Below, piece after piece: positions 42,446 through 52,041 of a DNA stretch of 64,000 nucleotides (position 1 is the stretch's first letter; the number at the start of each line of letters is the position of its first letter). This DNA is from Bacteroidota bacterium. GTDB lineage: Bacteria > Bacteroidota > Bacteroidia > Cytophagales > Cyclobacteriaceae. Position numbers and translations under genes: made by a program. A model generated the notes under the pieces. The model was not told the origin of the DNA, searched no databases, and saw only the letters and a program-made list of their open reading frames with translations. The stretch is from positions 1-64,000 of the forward strand of contig JABDGP010000004.1 of the NCBI GenBank assembly GCA_013285945.1. Reading direction: 5' to 3'.

Positions 42446-43519
42446 TTAAGACCGCTTCGCATGAACACTCATCTCACAATTGAATTTCTTCACAAGGAAA
42501 TCATCCATTTCATCGGCCTTTGCAGGCAAGCCAATTAGATCCTTTTGAATCGCTGGTGCGTATGAACTAAAAAGATCATTTAGTGCCACGCGATAGGACA
42601 AATGAATTTGATTCTCCCAGATTCCCAGCCGGTAAGGTGCTATCGGACTACTTAACATATACCGAAGCAATTCATCCAGATTTCCTTTGGGAAGTTTATT
42701 GATTGGGCAATTAGCATGGAAATAATTGCTGTTATATATAAAGAGTCTCACCAATGAGCTTCCATGATGAAATTCCCAAAACTCATTACCCATTCGCGCA
42801 AGCACGGGATTGTGGCCCATGCCGGCGATCGTTGATTCAATAAAGTTGCCGAGAGCGGTGAGGGGAGTTTCGTCAAATATTTTAGCGTCCATGGTTTCAC
42901 CACAGCTCGGACAATAGTCGGAAGGAGTATAAGAAAGACTTCCGCACGAATTGCATTTCACCGAAAACCCTCCACCATGTGAATCTAAACTTTGCAGTTC
43001 CTCCAAAAGGACAGAACCCGGTATTGCAAAGCCCATATTATCGGCCTGTGTAAATTTCGAGGTTGTAATACCAACAAGGTTGCCGTCAGCGGTCACTACA
43101 GGACCTCCACTATTGCCTGGGTTTACGGCTGCATCTATCTGCACATAAAATCGCTCATTCATTAATTGATTTGCAGAAGTAATAGTACCCTCGGTAACCG
43201 TGTATGGCATTCCGAATGGATAGCCCAGCACATATACCTGCTGGCTGGTTTGTAACGCGCTTGGAATTTCAAACCCGGCAGCAGCCTGTGGTGAGAAATC
43301 AGACTTTAATATCGCTACATCGGCGGCAGGATTTACCAAAATGACCTCGGCGAGATAACGATTCATGTTCTGATCTTGAAGAGCTACTCGTTTATTGCCT
43401 TGCACCACATGGTAATTGCTGATCCAAAGGTTTTTATCACGAAGGTAAAAACTGGTGCCGCTTCCGCCTGCGGTAATAACTTTGGCGACTAAATTGGATA
43501 AATGCTGTAAAGACTCCAT
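42446..43519 (-). CDS. Trypsin-like (HtrA/DegP-type) serine protease with zinc ribbon and C-terminal YbjN-like region, no signal peptide
   Basis: Triad motifs ISNYHVV (His), AADVAILK (Asp), NPGNSGGPVV (Ser); CNSCGSLSYTPSDYCPSCG ribbon; C-terminal ~130-aa domain. Confidence 0.85.
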   Translation of the reverse strand: MESLQHLSNLVAKVITAGGSGTSFYLRDKNLWISNYHVVQGNKRVALQDQNMNRYLAEVILVNPAADVAILKSDFSPQAAAGFEIPSALQTSQQVYVLGYPFGMPYTVTEGTITSANQLMNERFYVQIDAAVNPGNSGGPVVTADGNLVGITTSKFTQADNMGFAIPGSVLLEELQSLDSHGGGFSVKCNSCGSLSYTPSDYCPSCGETMDAKIFDETPLTALGNFIESTIAGMGHNPVLARMGNEFWEFHHGSSLVRLFIYNSNYFHANCPINKLPKGNLDELLRYMLSSPIAPYRLGIWENQIHLSYRVALNDLFSSYAPAIQKDLIGLPAKADEMDDFLVKKFNCEMSVHAKRS

Positions 43520-43540
43520 CGGGATTTTTGTGAGGGTAAA

Positions 43541-44677
43541 TTATTTATTAAGTGTAGCCAAGTGCGCTTCATAAAGCTTGGGGTCTAAAATGACATCATA
43601 CGCATTACGTAAAGTGACTGCCGCTTCTTCCCATGTCTTTCCCGACGCGTTCAGCAAAGCCTCTTCACACAAGCGGGTGACATTACCATCCATTCGATTA
43701 TAATAGAGTGAGCGAAGCAAATTGTATTGCATTGTGAAATAAGCCGACATGTAGTTCTTATTCTTTATACTTTCTTGTGAGGCAGTATTAGCATGGCTTA
43801 AATTTTGGCGCACATTATCAATTGAATTACCCGACCGGAATGGGATGAACGTTTCTGCTTTGTAAATGCTGTCGAGGAATTTTTTCTTGTCATACTTTTT
43901 TAGTCTTTCCAGAAACCCTTTTGCATACTGTACTCGCTTGTTGTAGTCTGCATGATTGTCGTGAAGATCTGAAATGGCCTTATCCAATTCGGAGTGCACA
44001 AAGCCCTGAGGTGCGGCGAAGTAATCGATTTGCATAAGCGTGCAGGCCAATATATCCCAAAGATATCCCCAGCGCTTTTCTTCAAATTGCTGTAGATACG
44101 ATAAGCCTTGGTCTGCATAGCCTTGCATCGTATTCCAGATGACCTCCAGTTGGGGTTCGGGGTAACGTTGAATTTTTGGTTCTTGGATGTATGAGGCTTT
44201 GAACATTTCAATGAAGCGGTCGTCATTATTGTCAGCTTCCTGGCACATTTCCTTGATTGTATAGAAAATTTTGAAAGGCTCCGCCAATTCGATGGGGCAA
44301 CTGAAGTGAAATGTGATTTTATTATCGGTGAGTGTAGCCGTACTAATCGTAAGAGGCCAAAAACTAAGCTGGGCTACTTGTCGCATCAGAGGTACTGAAG
44401 AAACCGCTGGCAAGTTGATAAATGGCGTAGTGATTTCTAGGGTCTTGCCAATTTTGAGGTTGACGATAGTTGATCCGTGGGGGACATTAAATTCAGTTTG
44501 ATCAGCATTGCCATATTTTGAAATCAACGATTCGTCGATATACTTGATCAAGGCCACGACAGACTCCTTGTATTGTTTGTTATCGTATAAGTCGGTCACC
44601 GTCTTCCAGTAGTCGAAATTATATTTGTTCTCTTCAACTCCGGTAAGTGAGCGATCAAAACGAAAAGCGGTAGTCAT
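43541..44677 (-). CDS. Hypothetical protein with YbjN/sensory-transduction-regulator-like region; probable operon partner of the protease
   Basis: STIVNLKIGKTLEITTPFINLPAVSSVPLMRQVAQLSFWPLTISTATLTDNKITFHFSCPIELAEPFKIFYTIKEMCQEADNNDDRF; 21 bp upstream of the protease start. Start MTTAFRFDRS at 44677. Confidence 0.7.
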   Translation of the reverse strand: MTTAFRFDRSLTGVEENKYNFDYWKTVTDLYDNKQYKESVVALIKYIDESLISKYGNADQTEFNVPHGSTIVNLKIGKTLEITTPFINLPAVSSVPLMRQVAQLSFWPLTISTATLTDNKITFHFSCPIELAEPFKIFYTIKEMCQEADNNDDRFIEMFKASYIQEPKIQRYPEPQLEVIWNTMQGYADQGLSYLQQFEEKRWGYLWDILACTLMQIDYFAAPQGFVHSELDKAISDLHDNHADYNKRVQYAKGFLERLKKYDKKKFLDSIYKAETFIPFRSGNSIDNVRQNLSHANTASQESIKNKNYMSAYFTMQYNLLRSLYYNRMDGNVTRLCEEALLNASGKTWEEAAVTLRNAYDVILDPKLYEAHLATLNK

Positions 44678-44836
44678 AAAATTCAAATTTTGTTCGAAAA
44701 TAAAAGATTTGAGCAGCAATGTTAAGATATGAAATTAGAAACTGGGTTCCGATTTAGCAATCCCATCTTACGGGCTACCACGAGCCCGATTCTGGTTATC
44801 AAAAAGCAATTGTAAAGTTGGCGTTCGAGAATGACG

Positions 44837-46204
44837 TCAACGATTCACACTTCTTACTTTCAGTGTTATGCCTTCTGTACCCACCACTTCAATTGCTTCG
44901 CCTTTCGGTATGTATTCACCACGGGTAAATGCATCGTATACCTGATCATCGATCATTACCTTGCCGCTAGGCCGCAGCACCGTGTGTGAAATTCCGGTTT
45001 TTCCAATAAAACTGGGCTCAGTTGATCTCACCGAATATCCTTTCGAACTTTCTTGTGTATCTGTTAACGCTATCCTTTTAAAAGCTTTCGTTTGTGTGAG
45101 TTTGGCGCCTCCAAAGAACAAAAGGAGCGCACCTCCTGCGAGTCCGCCCACAGCTGCAAAAGTTGCAGTTAGAATATCCCCCAGCGGAACAAATTCAAAA
45201 TTGAAAAAATCATTATTGAGCATGATAAGCACCAGCGATACCACCGTAAGTGAAATGCCGAGCACGCCGGCCACGCCAAAGCCAGGAATGATAAATATTT
45301 CTGCGATGAGCAAAATGATACCCACCAACAGCGCTATGATCTCCCAGTATTGGGCAAGGCCATTCAAATAATAAGGCACGAGATAAAGCACAAGTGCCAC
45401 CATAGCGGCAGCAATTGGAAAAACTGTGCCGGGAGCTTGTAGTTCAAAATAAATTCCGCCGATAATGAGCAAGATCAGAAGCCCGCTGATGAATGGATTT
45501 AAAAAGAACGCAATGATTTTTTCGGTGGCACCGAGTTGAAAATGATCCAGTTCGTAGTTGTGGATTTCGTTTCGGGTCAGTATTTCTTCTATTGAATTTA
45601 CTTTCGCTTCGCAATAATGGTATTTGATAGCTTCATTGGTAGTGAAAGTGATCACTTTGCCCGCTTGCTTAATGCTGTCTACCACAACACGTTCGTCTAC
45701 CATACCTTCGGCAATGCGCGGGTCGCGGTGATTTTCTTCGGCAGTAGATCGCATAATCGAGCGCATGTACGACTGGTATTTGTCGGGCGCAGCTTTACCA
45801 TCACCTTCGACCACGGTGGCTGCTCCGATGCTTGCCCCAGGTGACATATAAATGCTATCGCAGGAAATGGAAATGAGTGCGCCGGCCGAGGCTGCATCTG
45901 AATTGATGTACACCCAAATTGGCTTCTTATAATCCATAATCAGGTCAACAATTTCTTTGGCATCTGTGAGCACCCCGCCATACGTATCCATGTCTACAAT
46001 TACATAATCGGCCTTAGTTTTTTCGGCATGTTCCAACGCCAGTTTTACATAGCGAAGCATGCGCGAATCAATCTCCGCTTTGATGTCCATGACCATTACT
46101 TTTGGCTTTCCAACGACGGCTTGAGTGGCTACTGGTTTTTGAGCGAAGGCTCCAAATGCAGCTACAAGGCAGATTTCGATTATAAAAAGTAGTTTCCTCA
46201 TCAT
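44837..46204 (-). CDS. NfeD-family protein with N-terminal ClpP-class protease domain
   Basis: VIVDMDTYGGVLTDAKEIVDLIMDYKKPIWVYINSDAASAGALISISCDSIYMSPGASIGAATVV; C-terminal multi-TM and OB-like NfeD domain. Confidence 0.92.
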   Translation of the reverse strand: MMRKLLFIIEICLVAAFGAFAQKPVATQAVVGKPKVMVMDIKAEIDSRMLRYVKLALEHAEKTKADYVIVDMDTYGGVLTDAKEIVDLIMDYKKPIWVYINSDAASAGALISISCDSIYMSPGASIGAATVVEGDGKAAPDKYQSYMRSIMRSTAEENHRDPRIAEGMVDERVVVDSIKQAGKVITFTTNEAIKYHYCEAKVNSIEEILTRNEIHNYELDHFQLGATEKIIAFFLNPFISGLLILLIIGGIYFELQAPGTVFPIAAAMVALVLYLVPYYLNGLAQYWEIIALLVGIILLIAEIFIIPGFGVAGVLGISLTVVSLVLIMLNNDFFNFEFVPLGDILTATFAAVGGLAGGALLLFFGGAKLTQTKAFKRIALTDTQESSKGYSVRSTEPSFIGKTGISHTVLRPSGKVMIDDQVYDAFTRGEYIPKGEAIEVVGTEGITLKVRSVNR

Positions 46205-46240
46205 CACAATCAGTTGTATTTTTGTATAAAGATACTGAGA

Positions 46241-47254
46241 ATGGTAAATTCAAAATTTAAGATTCGGCAAAGGCCCTTATCGGGGAAAGGACACGTAAAT
46301 CAGACGATAATTTCTTGCATCTTTTGCTTTGTATCTTTTGCCGGCCTGGCTGCTCCTGCCGATTCCCTTCGCATTGAGACAATCAACGGAAAGCAATTCA
46401 TCATTCATCAGGTTGACCCCAAAGAAACTCTGTATTCTATTTCCAGAAGATACGGGGTTTCGGTGGCTATGATTATAGAGCAAAACCCAACGGCCGATTC
46501 GGGGCTGGCAGTAGGTCAACAGTTAAAAGTGCCCTATGTCCCGAAAGGAAACCCTGAAAAAGGTACTGTTTTACACAAGGTAGTTGCCAAAGAAACGTTG
46601 TTTTCGATAGCAAAACAGTACAATTTGAATATCGACGACTTGAAAAGCTGGAATAACTTAAAGGACAATTCAATTAGCATAGGTCAGGAGCTGATTGTGA
46701 GTAAAAAAATTATCCAACCGGTAGTGAAAACCATTGACCCTCGAAAATTGCGTGGTACACATACCGTTACGGCCAAAGAGACTTTGTTTTCAATTTCAAA
46801 AATGTATGGCGCCAGTGTGCAGCAATTGAAAGAATGGAATAAACTCTCTACAGATGAAGTGAAACCAGGACAAATGCTCTTTGTACTTCCGCCGGTGACA
46901 AACTTTGACACATTTAAGGCTGAGGTAAAGCGAACTGAAACTCCGAAAACGACTAATCAGGATATGAAGATCTCTGAGACTGTAATTGGTTCAGACGAAG
47001 TTCATGAAAGGGGTGAAGCTGCTTTAATGGATGGAACCGATGGAAACCGTAAATACCTGGCACAACACAAAACTGTAAAGGCAGGGACGATTATGAAAGT
47101 ACGCAGTGAAGCAACCAACCGCGAAGTGTTTGTGCGCGTGATCGGGCCTCTCAATGAAGACGACAGTACGGTAATTAAAATATCAAAATCAGCTTTCGAC
47201 AGGCTTGGAGCGGTTGATCCAAAGTTTAGAGTTGAAGTAGTCTATTATAAATAA
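46241..47254 (+). CDS. LysM peptidoglycan-binding domain protein
   Basis: Three LysM motifs (HQVDPKETLYSISRRYGVSVAMIIEQNP; HKVVAKETLFSIAKQYNLNIDDLKSWNNL; HTVTAKETLFSISKMYGASVQQLKEWNKL). Confidence 0.93.
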   Translation: MVNSKFKIRQRPLSGKGHVNQTIISCIFCFVSFAGLAAPADSLRIETINGKQFIIHQVDPKETLYSISRRYGVSVAMIIEQNPTADSGLAVGQQLKVPYVPKGNPEKGTVLHKVVAKETLFSIAKQYNLNIDDLKSWNNLKDNSISIGQELIVSKKIIQPVVKTIDPRKLRGTHTVTAKETLFSISKMYGASVQQLKEWNKLSTDEVKPGQMLFVLPPVTNFDTFKAEVKRTETPKTTNQDMKISETVIGSDEVHERGEAALMDGTDGNRKYLAQHKTVKAGTIMKVRSEATNREVFVRVIGPLNEDDSTVIKISKSAFDRLGAVDPKFRVEVVYYK

Positions 47255-47255
47255 A

Positions 47256-48350
47256 ATGAAGGCTGGGACAATACTATTGTTGCTGGCTTTTGTTCAAGTT
47301 TGCAAGGCCCAAAACCTTGTACCGAATCCCGGCTTTGAGCAATATTTCGATTGCCCTGGCTCATACAATCCTCAGGGTTCTGATAGAAATTTTGCTCCAG
47401 GTTGGATTTCGCCAACGCTGGGCACTCCCGATCTTTTTAATCGATGCAGTTTTGGTAACGCAGGCGTGCCGCACAACTGGGCTGGTGTTGCACATGCGCA
47501 CAAAGGTTTTGGCTACTCAGGTATTTATGCATGGATCAACAACAGCAATTACCGCGAATATCTTCAGGCGAAGCTGGCGAGTAAACTGGTTGAGGGAAGA
47601 AAATACAGAGTCGAATTTTTCTTCAGGCTTTCGGTCTATTCAAAATACAGTATCGATCGTGTCGGTGTATTACTTTCAGATTCAACACAGCAAGTGGCAC
47701 ACGACCGCATCTGGACGGTAGAGCCCACTTTTACTCATGTGATGGATTCCGCATATAGCACAAAGACAGGAATATGGAATCATTTTTATTTTGAATACAC
47801 AGCGAAAGGCGGAGAGCAGTATATCAGCATCGGAAATTTTTCTCCTGATGAGGAGATACGAAAATTCCATATCCAACATTCGGATGCCAGTGAACCCATG
47901 CTGAGCAAGGCAGCCTACTTTTATATTGATGACGTTTCGGTTACCCCACTGAACAATGCCGAGCGGGATTCTAGAGACCTGGCCAGCCGTGAAGAAGTAA
48001 AACCAAATGAGGTCTACATTTTAAAACACATCTTTTTTTCATTTAACAGCTATGATCTCATGCCGCCATCGTATGAGGAGCTCAATCTTCTGCTGTCGAT
48101 TATGAAGAAAAACCCAACATGGAAAGTTGAGCTTAGCGGGCATACAGATGACAAAGGCAACAATGTTTATAATTATAATTTATCTTTAAACCGTGCCAAA
48201 ACGGTTGGCAGGTACCTGGTGCAGGGCGGAATTGCTGTAGAAAGGATAAAAACGAAAGGTTTTGGCAAATTAAAGCCCCTGAAACCAGCAAAAACTGAGG
48301 AGGCACGGATGGTTAATCGAAGAGTAGAAGTTAAATTCGTAACCAAATGA
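47256..48350 (+). CDS. OmpA-family protein with N-terminal carbohydrate-binding-like domain (paralogue 1)
   Basis: QNLVPNPGFEQYFDCPGS...; C-terminal OmpA peptidoglycan-binding ELSGHTDDKGNNVYNYNLSLNRAKTVGRYLV. Confidence 0.88.
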   Translation: MKAGTILLLLAFVQVCKAQNLVPNPGFEQYFDCPGSYNPQGSDRNFAPGWISPTLGTPDLFNRCSFGNAGVPHNWAGVAHAHKGFGYSGIYAWINNSNYREYLQAKLASKLVEGRKYRVEFFFRLSVYSKYSIDRVGVLLSDSTQQVAHDRIWTVEPTFTHVMDSAYSTKTGIWNHFYFEYTAKGGEQYISIGNFSPDEEIRKFHIQHSDASEPMLSKAAYFYIDDVSVTPLNNAERDSRDLASREEVKPNEVYILKHIFFSFNSYDLMPPSYEELNLLLSIMKKNPTWKVELSGHTDDKGNNVYNYNLSLNRAKTVGRYLVQGGIAVERIKTKGFGKLKPLKPAKTEEARMVNRRVEVKFVTK

Positions 48351-48363
48351 CAATAATAAATCT

Positions 48364-49452
48364 GTGAAATGGCTTCTCGTATTATGCTCTTGTTGGCTTG
48401 GTCATTGGTGTTTAGGGCAAAACCTAGTACCTAATTCCGGTTTCGAGGAATTTAACAGATGTCCTACTTCGTTTAGCACAGACCCCAAGCATTTTGGCCC
48501 CAACCAATGGAACTCGCCCACGATCGGTACGCCCGACTATTTTAATAAATGCAGCATCGGCGAAAATGGCGTTCCTAGAAACTGGGCGGGAGTTTCGTAT
48601 GCCCATTCGGGAGTAGGCTATTCGGGAATTTACGCCTGGAACAATAAGACCGGAAATTATCGCGAATACATTCAATGCAAATTGAAGGAGCCTCTTAAAA
48701 ACAGAGCTTCTTATTATATCGAATTCTATTACAGGATATCATCGTATTCAGTGTATGCAATTGACAGGATTGGTCTTGCCTTGTCAGATTCGGCTGTGTG
48801 GGTCAGACGTGATAACTGCCTCGAAATAACACCTGTGTTTTCTGAGAAAAAAAAGCTGGAGACACTCACAAACGGATGGCAACGCGCTTCGGCACAGATC
48901 ACAGCTCGTGGTGGCGAACAGTTTTTAATTATTGGGAATTTTTCTGACAACGAATCCACTGAAAATACAAAGATTGATTATCGGGAAGGGAAAAGCCCGA
49001 TGCTTGGCGGCAGTGCTTACTATTATATAGACGACATCTTAGTCTCACCTATAGATGATGCTCCGGTTATAGATTCAGTAAGCTTAGATTCACTACCTGC
49101 GATCCGGCCCAACGAAGTTTACATTTTAAAACACATCCATTTTCCATTCAACAGCTATGAACTGCTGCCTTCTTCATTTCAGGAACTTGACGCATTGATT
49201 GCTATCTTAAAAAAGAATCCACAGTGGAAAGTCAATCTTAGTGGCCACACTGATGATCAGGGTTCTGACGACTACAACCTTGTACTTTCGGCTAACCGTG
49301 CCAAAAGCGTTGGCAATTATCTGTTACAAAATGGCGTGCAGGGCGATCGGATACTAACACAGGGATTTGGCAAACAGAAACCGTTGCACGATGGAAATGA
49401 TGAGCAAGCACGAATGCTCAACAGGAGAGTGGAAGCAAAATTCATAGACTAA
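48364..49452 (+). CDS. OmpA-family protein (paralogue 2 of tandem pair)
   Basis: QNLVPNSGFEEFNRCPTS... collinear with the preceding gene; NLSGHTDDQGSDDYNLVLSANRAKSVGNYLL. Confidence 0.88.
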   Translation: MKWLLVLCSCWLGHWCLGQNLVPNSGFEEFNRCPTSFSTDPKHFGPNQWNSPTIGTPDYFNKCSIGENGVPRNWAGVSYAHSGVGYSGIYAWNNKTGNYREYIQCKLKEPLKNRASYYIEFYYRISSYSVYAIDRIGLALSDSAVWVRRDNCLEITPVFSEKKKLETLTNGWQRASAQITARGGEQFLIIGNFSDNESTENTKIDYREGKSPMLGGSAYYYIDDILVSPIDDAPVIDSVSLDSLPAIRPNEVYILKHIHFPFNSYELLPSSFQELDALIAILKKNPQWKVNLSGHTDDQGSDDYNLVLSANRAKSVGNYLLQNGVQGDRILTQGFGKQKPLHDGNDEQARMLNRRVEAKFID

Positions 49453-49460
49453 CGGTTATC

Positions 49461-50243
49461 TTGAAAACAGACGGTAGTCGGCTGGCAGATCTCAAAAACT
49501 TTCTTGATGAGAAAGCTGATCAATTTAACAAGCCCGATTTTATAGAACACGACCCTGTTTCGATTCCTCATCAATTCAAAAAGAAACAAGACATTGAGAT
49601 TGCCGGACTGATGGCAGCGGTACTGGCGTGGGGACAGCGCATCACCATCATCAACAAGACCTGGGATTTTCTAAATCGGATGGATAACTCACCCCACGAT
49701 TTTGTTTTAAACCACAGGTCGCAAGACTTGAAACGGTTTCATGGGTTCCGGCACCGTACTTTCAATGAAACCGATGCTCTATACTTTATTGAATTTCTGA
49801 CTTTCTTTTATAAGAAAAATCAATCTCTTGAGCAGGCCTTTCAAATAAGCCAAACAGATGAACATGTAGGTCGGGGGTTAGAGAATTTTCACAACCTGTT
49901 TTTTAGTTTAGACGATTTCCCGACACGAACGAAAAAGCACATTGCAACACCCGCAAGGAAATCGGCCTGCAAACGTTTGAACATGTTTCTACGCTGGATG
50001 GTGCGTAGTGATGATAATGGCGTTGACTTTGGTATCTGGAGGCATATCTCGCCATCTCAGCTGATCTGTCCATGCGATTTGCACGTGGAACGGGTAGCAC
50101 GAAAATTAAAACTGATCAGACGAAAACAAATGGATTGGCAAACGGCTCTTGAGCTAACAACTGCCCTGAAAAAACTTGACCCCGACGATCCTGTGAAATA
50201 TGATTTTGCACTTTTTGGCCTTGGAATAATGGAAGGTTTTTAG
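49461..50243 (+). CDS. TIGR02757 / DUF2400 family protein
   Basis: EIAGLMAAVLAWGQRITIINKTWDFL, KRLNMFLRWMVRSDDNGVDFGIWRHISPSQLICPCDLHVERVARKL. Confidence 0.88.
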   Translation: MKTDGSRLADLKNFLDEKADQFNKPDFIEHDPVSIPHQFKKKQDIEIAGLMAAVLAWGQRITIINKTWDFLNRMDNSPHDFVLNHRSQDLKRFHGFRHRTFNETDALYFIEFLTFFYKKNQSLEQAFQISQTDEHVGRGLENFHNLFFSLDDFPTRTKKHIATPARKSACKRLNMFLRWMVRSDDNGVDFGIWRHISPSQLICPCDLHVERVARKLKLIRRKQMDWQTALELTTALKKLDPDDPVKYDFALFGLGIMEGF

Positions 50244-50332
50244 TTAAAAATCTTCTAAAAAGTGATGGAAGGACTACAAGCGTCTGGAAAAATTTCTACC
50301 TTAATACCTCGAAAACAACCAAAATAATATAC

Positions 50333-52036
50333 ATGAACTTGAACGTTGAAGCAGAAAAGAAAAACACTTACGATGCCATCGTGGTTGGTACAGGTATCGC
50401 CGGAGGTTGGGCCGCCAAAGAGCTTTCAGAAAAAGGCATGAAGACACTGGTACTGGAGCGAGGCCGCGATGTAAAGCATCCCGATTACCCAACGGCTACT
50501 CTAGATCCATGGCAATTAGCCAACGGGGATAAGCCGACCCAGGAAGACTTGAAAAATCAAGGTGTTCAAAACCGTACCGGTTACACTATAAGGCAGAGTT
50601 CAAAGCACTGGTTTGTGAATGACCTTGATCATCCCTACACAGAAACGAAGAGAATGGATTGGATGCGTGGCTACCACGTAGGTGGCCGCTCGATTATGTG
50701 GGGAAGACAAAGCTATCGATGGAGTGACCTGGACTTTGAAGCAAATCTAAAAGATGGTGTGGCGGTAGATTGGCCGGTTCGCTATAAAGAGATTGAGCCA
50801 TGGTACGACTATGTAGAATCCTATATTGGTGTGAGTGGACAAGCTGAGAACTATCCTTACCTGCCCGATGGAAAATTCCTTCCTCCCATGGATTTGAATT
50901 GTGCAGAGTTGGAGTTGAAAAAATCTGTGAAAGAAAAATTTGATCGCTTATTGACAATTGGCCGGACTGCGCATGCTACTGCCCCGCTTCCTCACACTCC
51001 GTGGCGTGGCCAATGTCAATTCAGAGATATGTGTATCCGCGGCTGTCCTTTCGGTGGGTACTTTAGTAGCAATTCATGCACACTTCCTGCAGCAGAGAAA
51101 TCTAAAAACATGACGCTACGGCCCAACTCGGTAGTCTATGAAATGATCTACGATGAGCAAAAAGGAAAGGCAACGGGGGTGAAAGTGATTGATGCAGAGA
51201 CCGGTGAGCAAATGGAATTTTATGCTAAGGTAATTTTCCTTTGCGCTTCCACATTCGGGTCAACTTACATCATGCTTAATTCTATTTCCAAACGTTTCCC
51301 AAATGGCTTTGGTAATGATAGTGGAGAACTTGGCTGTAATATTATGGATCACCACTTGGGTGTTGGAGCAGGAGGGAGCATTGAGGGTTTTGAAGACAAG
51401 TACTATTCGGGCCGGCGCGCAAATGGTTTTTATATTCCCCGCTATCGCAACATTGGTAAAGACAAGCGTGATTACGTACGGGGCTTTGGCTATCAAGGTG
51501 GTGGAGGCAGACAGGGATGGCAAAGAGCCGTGGCCGAACTTGCAATTGGTGCCGATTTGAAAAAATTCGTTTCCGAACCGGGCAAATGGACTATCGGGAT
51601 GACGGGCTTCGGCGAGTTCTTGCCCGTGCATAGCAACCGAATGACAATCAATCACGACAAAAAAGATAAACACGGTTTGCCGGTAATCAACTTTGACGCA
51701 GAGTTTAAAGAAAACGAAATGAAGATGCGCAAAGACATGATGGCCGATGCAGCTGAAATGCTGGAAGCAGCAGGTGTGAAGAATATTCATACCTATGATC
51801 ACATTGGCGGACCAGGCTTGGGGATTCATGAAATGGGCACCGCGCGCATGGGTAAAGATCCGAAGACCTCTGTATTGAATAAATACAATCAGGTACATGC
51901 CTGCAAGAATGTGTTTGTCACTGACGGCGGATTTATGACATCGGCTTCTTGTGTAAACCCGTCATTGACTTACATGGCCTTCACGGCACGAGCAGTGGAT
52001 TATGCAGTTAACGAACTAAAAAAAGGAAACCTGTAA
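50333..52036 (+). CDS. GMC-family oxidoreductase
   Basis: AIVVGTGIAGGWAAKELSEKGMKTLVLERG FAD motif; C-terminal NVFVTDGGFMTSASCVNPSLTYMAFTARAVDYA. Confidence 0.93.
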   Translation: MNLNVEAEKKNTYDAIVVGTGIAGGWAAKELSEKGMKTLVLERGRDVKHPDYPTATLDPWQLANGDKPTQEDLKNQGVQNRTGYTIRQSSKHWFVNDLDHPYTETKRMDWMRGYHVGGRSIMWGRQSYRWSDLDFEANLKDGVAVDWPVRYKEIEPWYDYVESYIGVSGQAENYPYLPDGKFLPPMDLNCAELELKKSVKEKFDRLLTIGRTAHATAPLPHTPWRGQCQFRDMCIRGCPFGGYFSSNSCTLPAAEKSKNMTLRPNSVVYEMIYDEQKGKATGVKVIDAETGEQMEFYAKVIFLCASTFGSTYIMLNSISKRFPNGFGNDSGELGCNIMDHHLGVGAGGSIEGFEDKYYSGRRANGFYIPRYRNIGKDKRDYVRGFGYQGGGGRQGWQRAVAELAIGADLKKFVSEPGKWTIGMTGFGEFLPVHSNRMTINHDKKDKHGLPVINFDAEFKENEMKMRKDMMADAAEMLEAAGVKNIHTYDHIGGPGLGIHEMGTARMGKDPKTSVLNKYNQVHACKNVFVTDGGFMTSASCVNPSLTYMAFTARAVDYAVNELKKGNL

Positions 52037-52041
52037 TAACT

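Noticed and set aside
44770-44787. Hairpin CGGGCT-accacg-AGCCCG between the hypothetical gene and nfeD
   Set aside because: Short, no T-tract on either strand; insufficient to call a terminator or regulatory RNA.
46217-46224. TATTTTTG resembling a Bacteroidetes -7 promoter box before the LysM gene
   Set aside because: No convincing -33 TTTG at proper spacing; such short AT-rich matches are expected by chance.
51260-51898. 212-aa minus-strand ORF inside the GMC oxidoreductase
   Set aside because: Opposes a clearly conserved enzyme; no domain signal.
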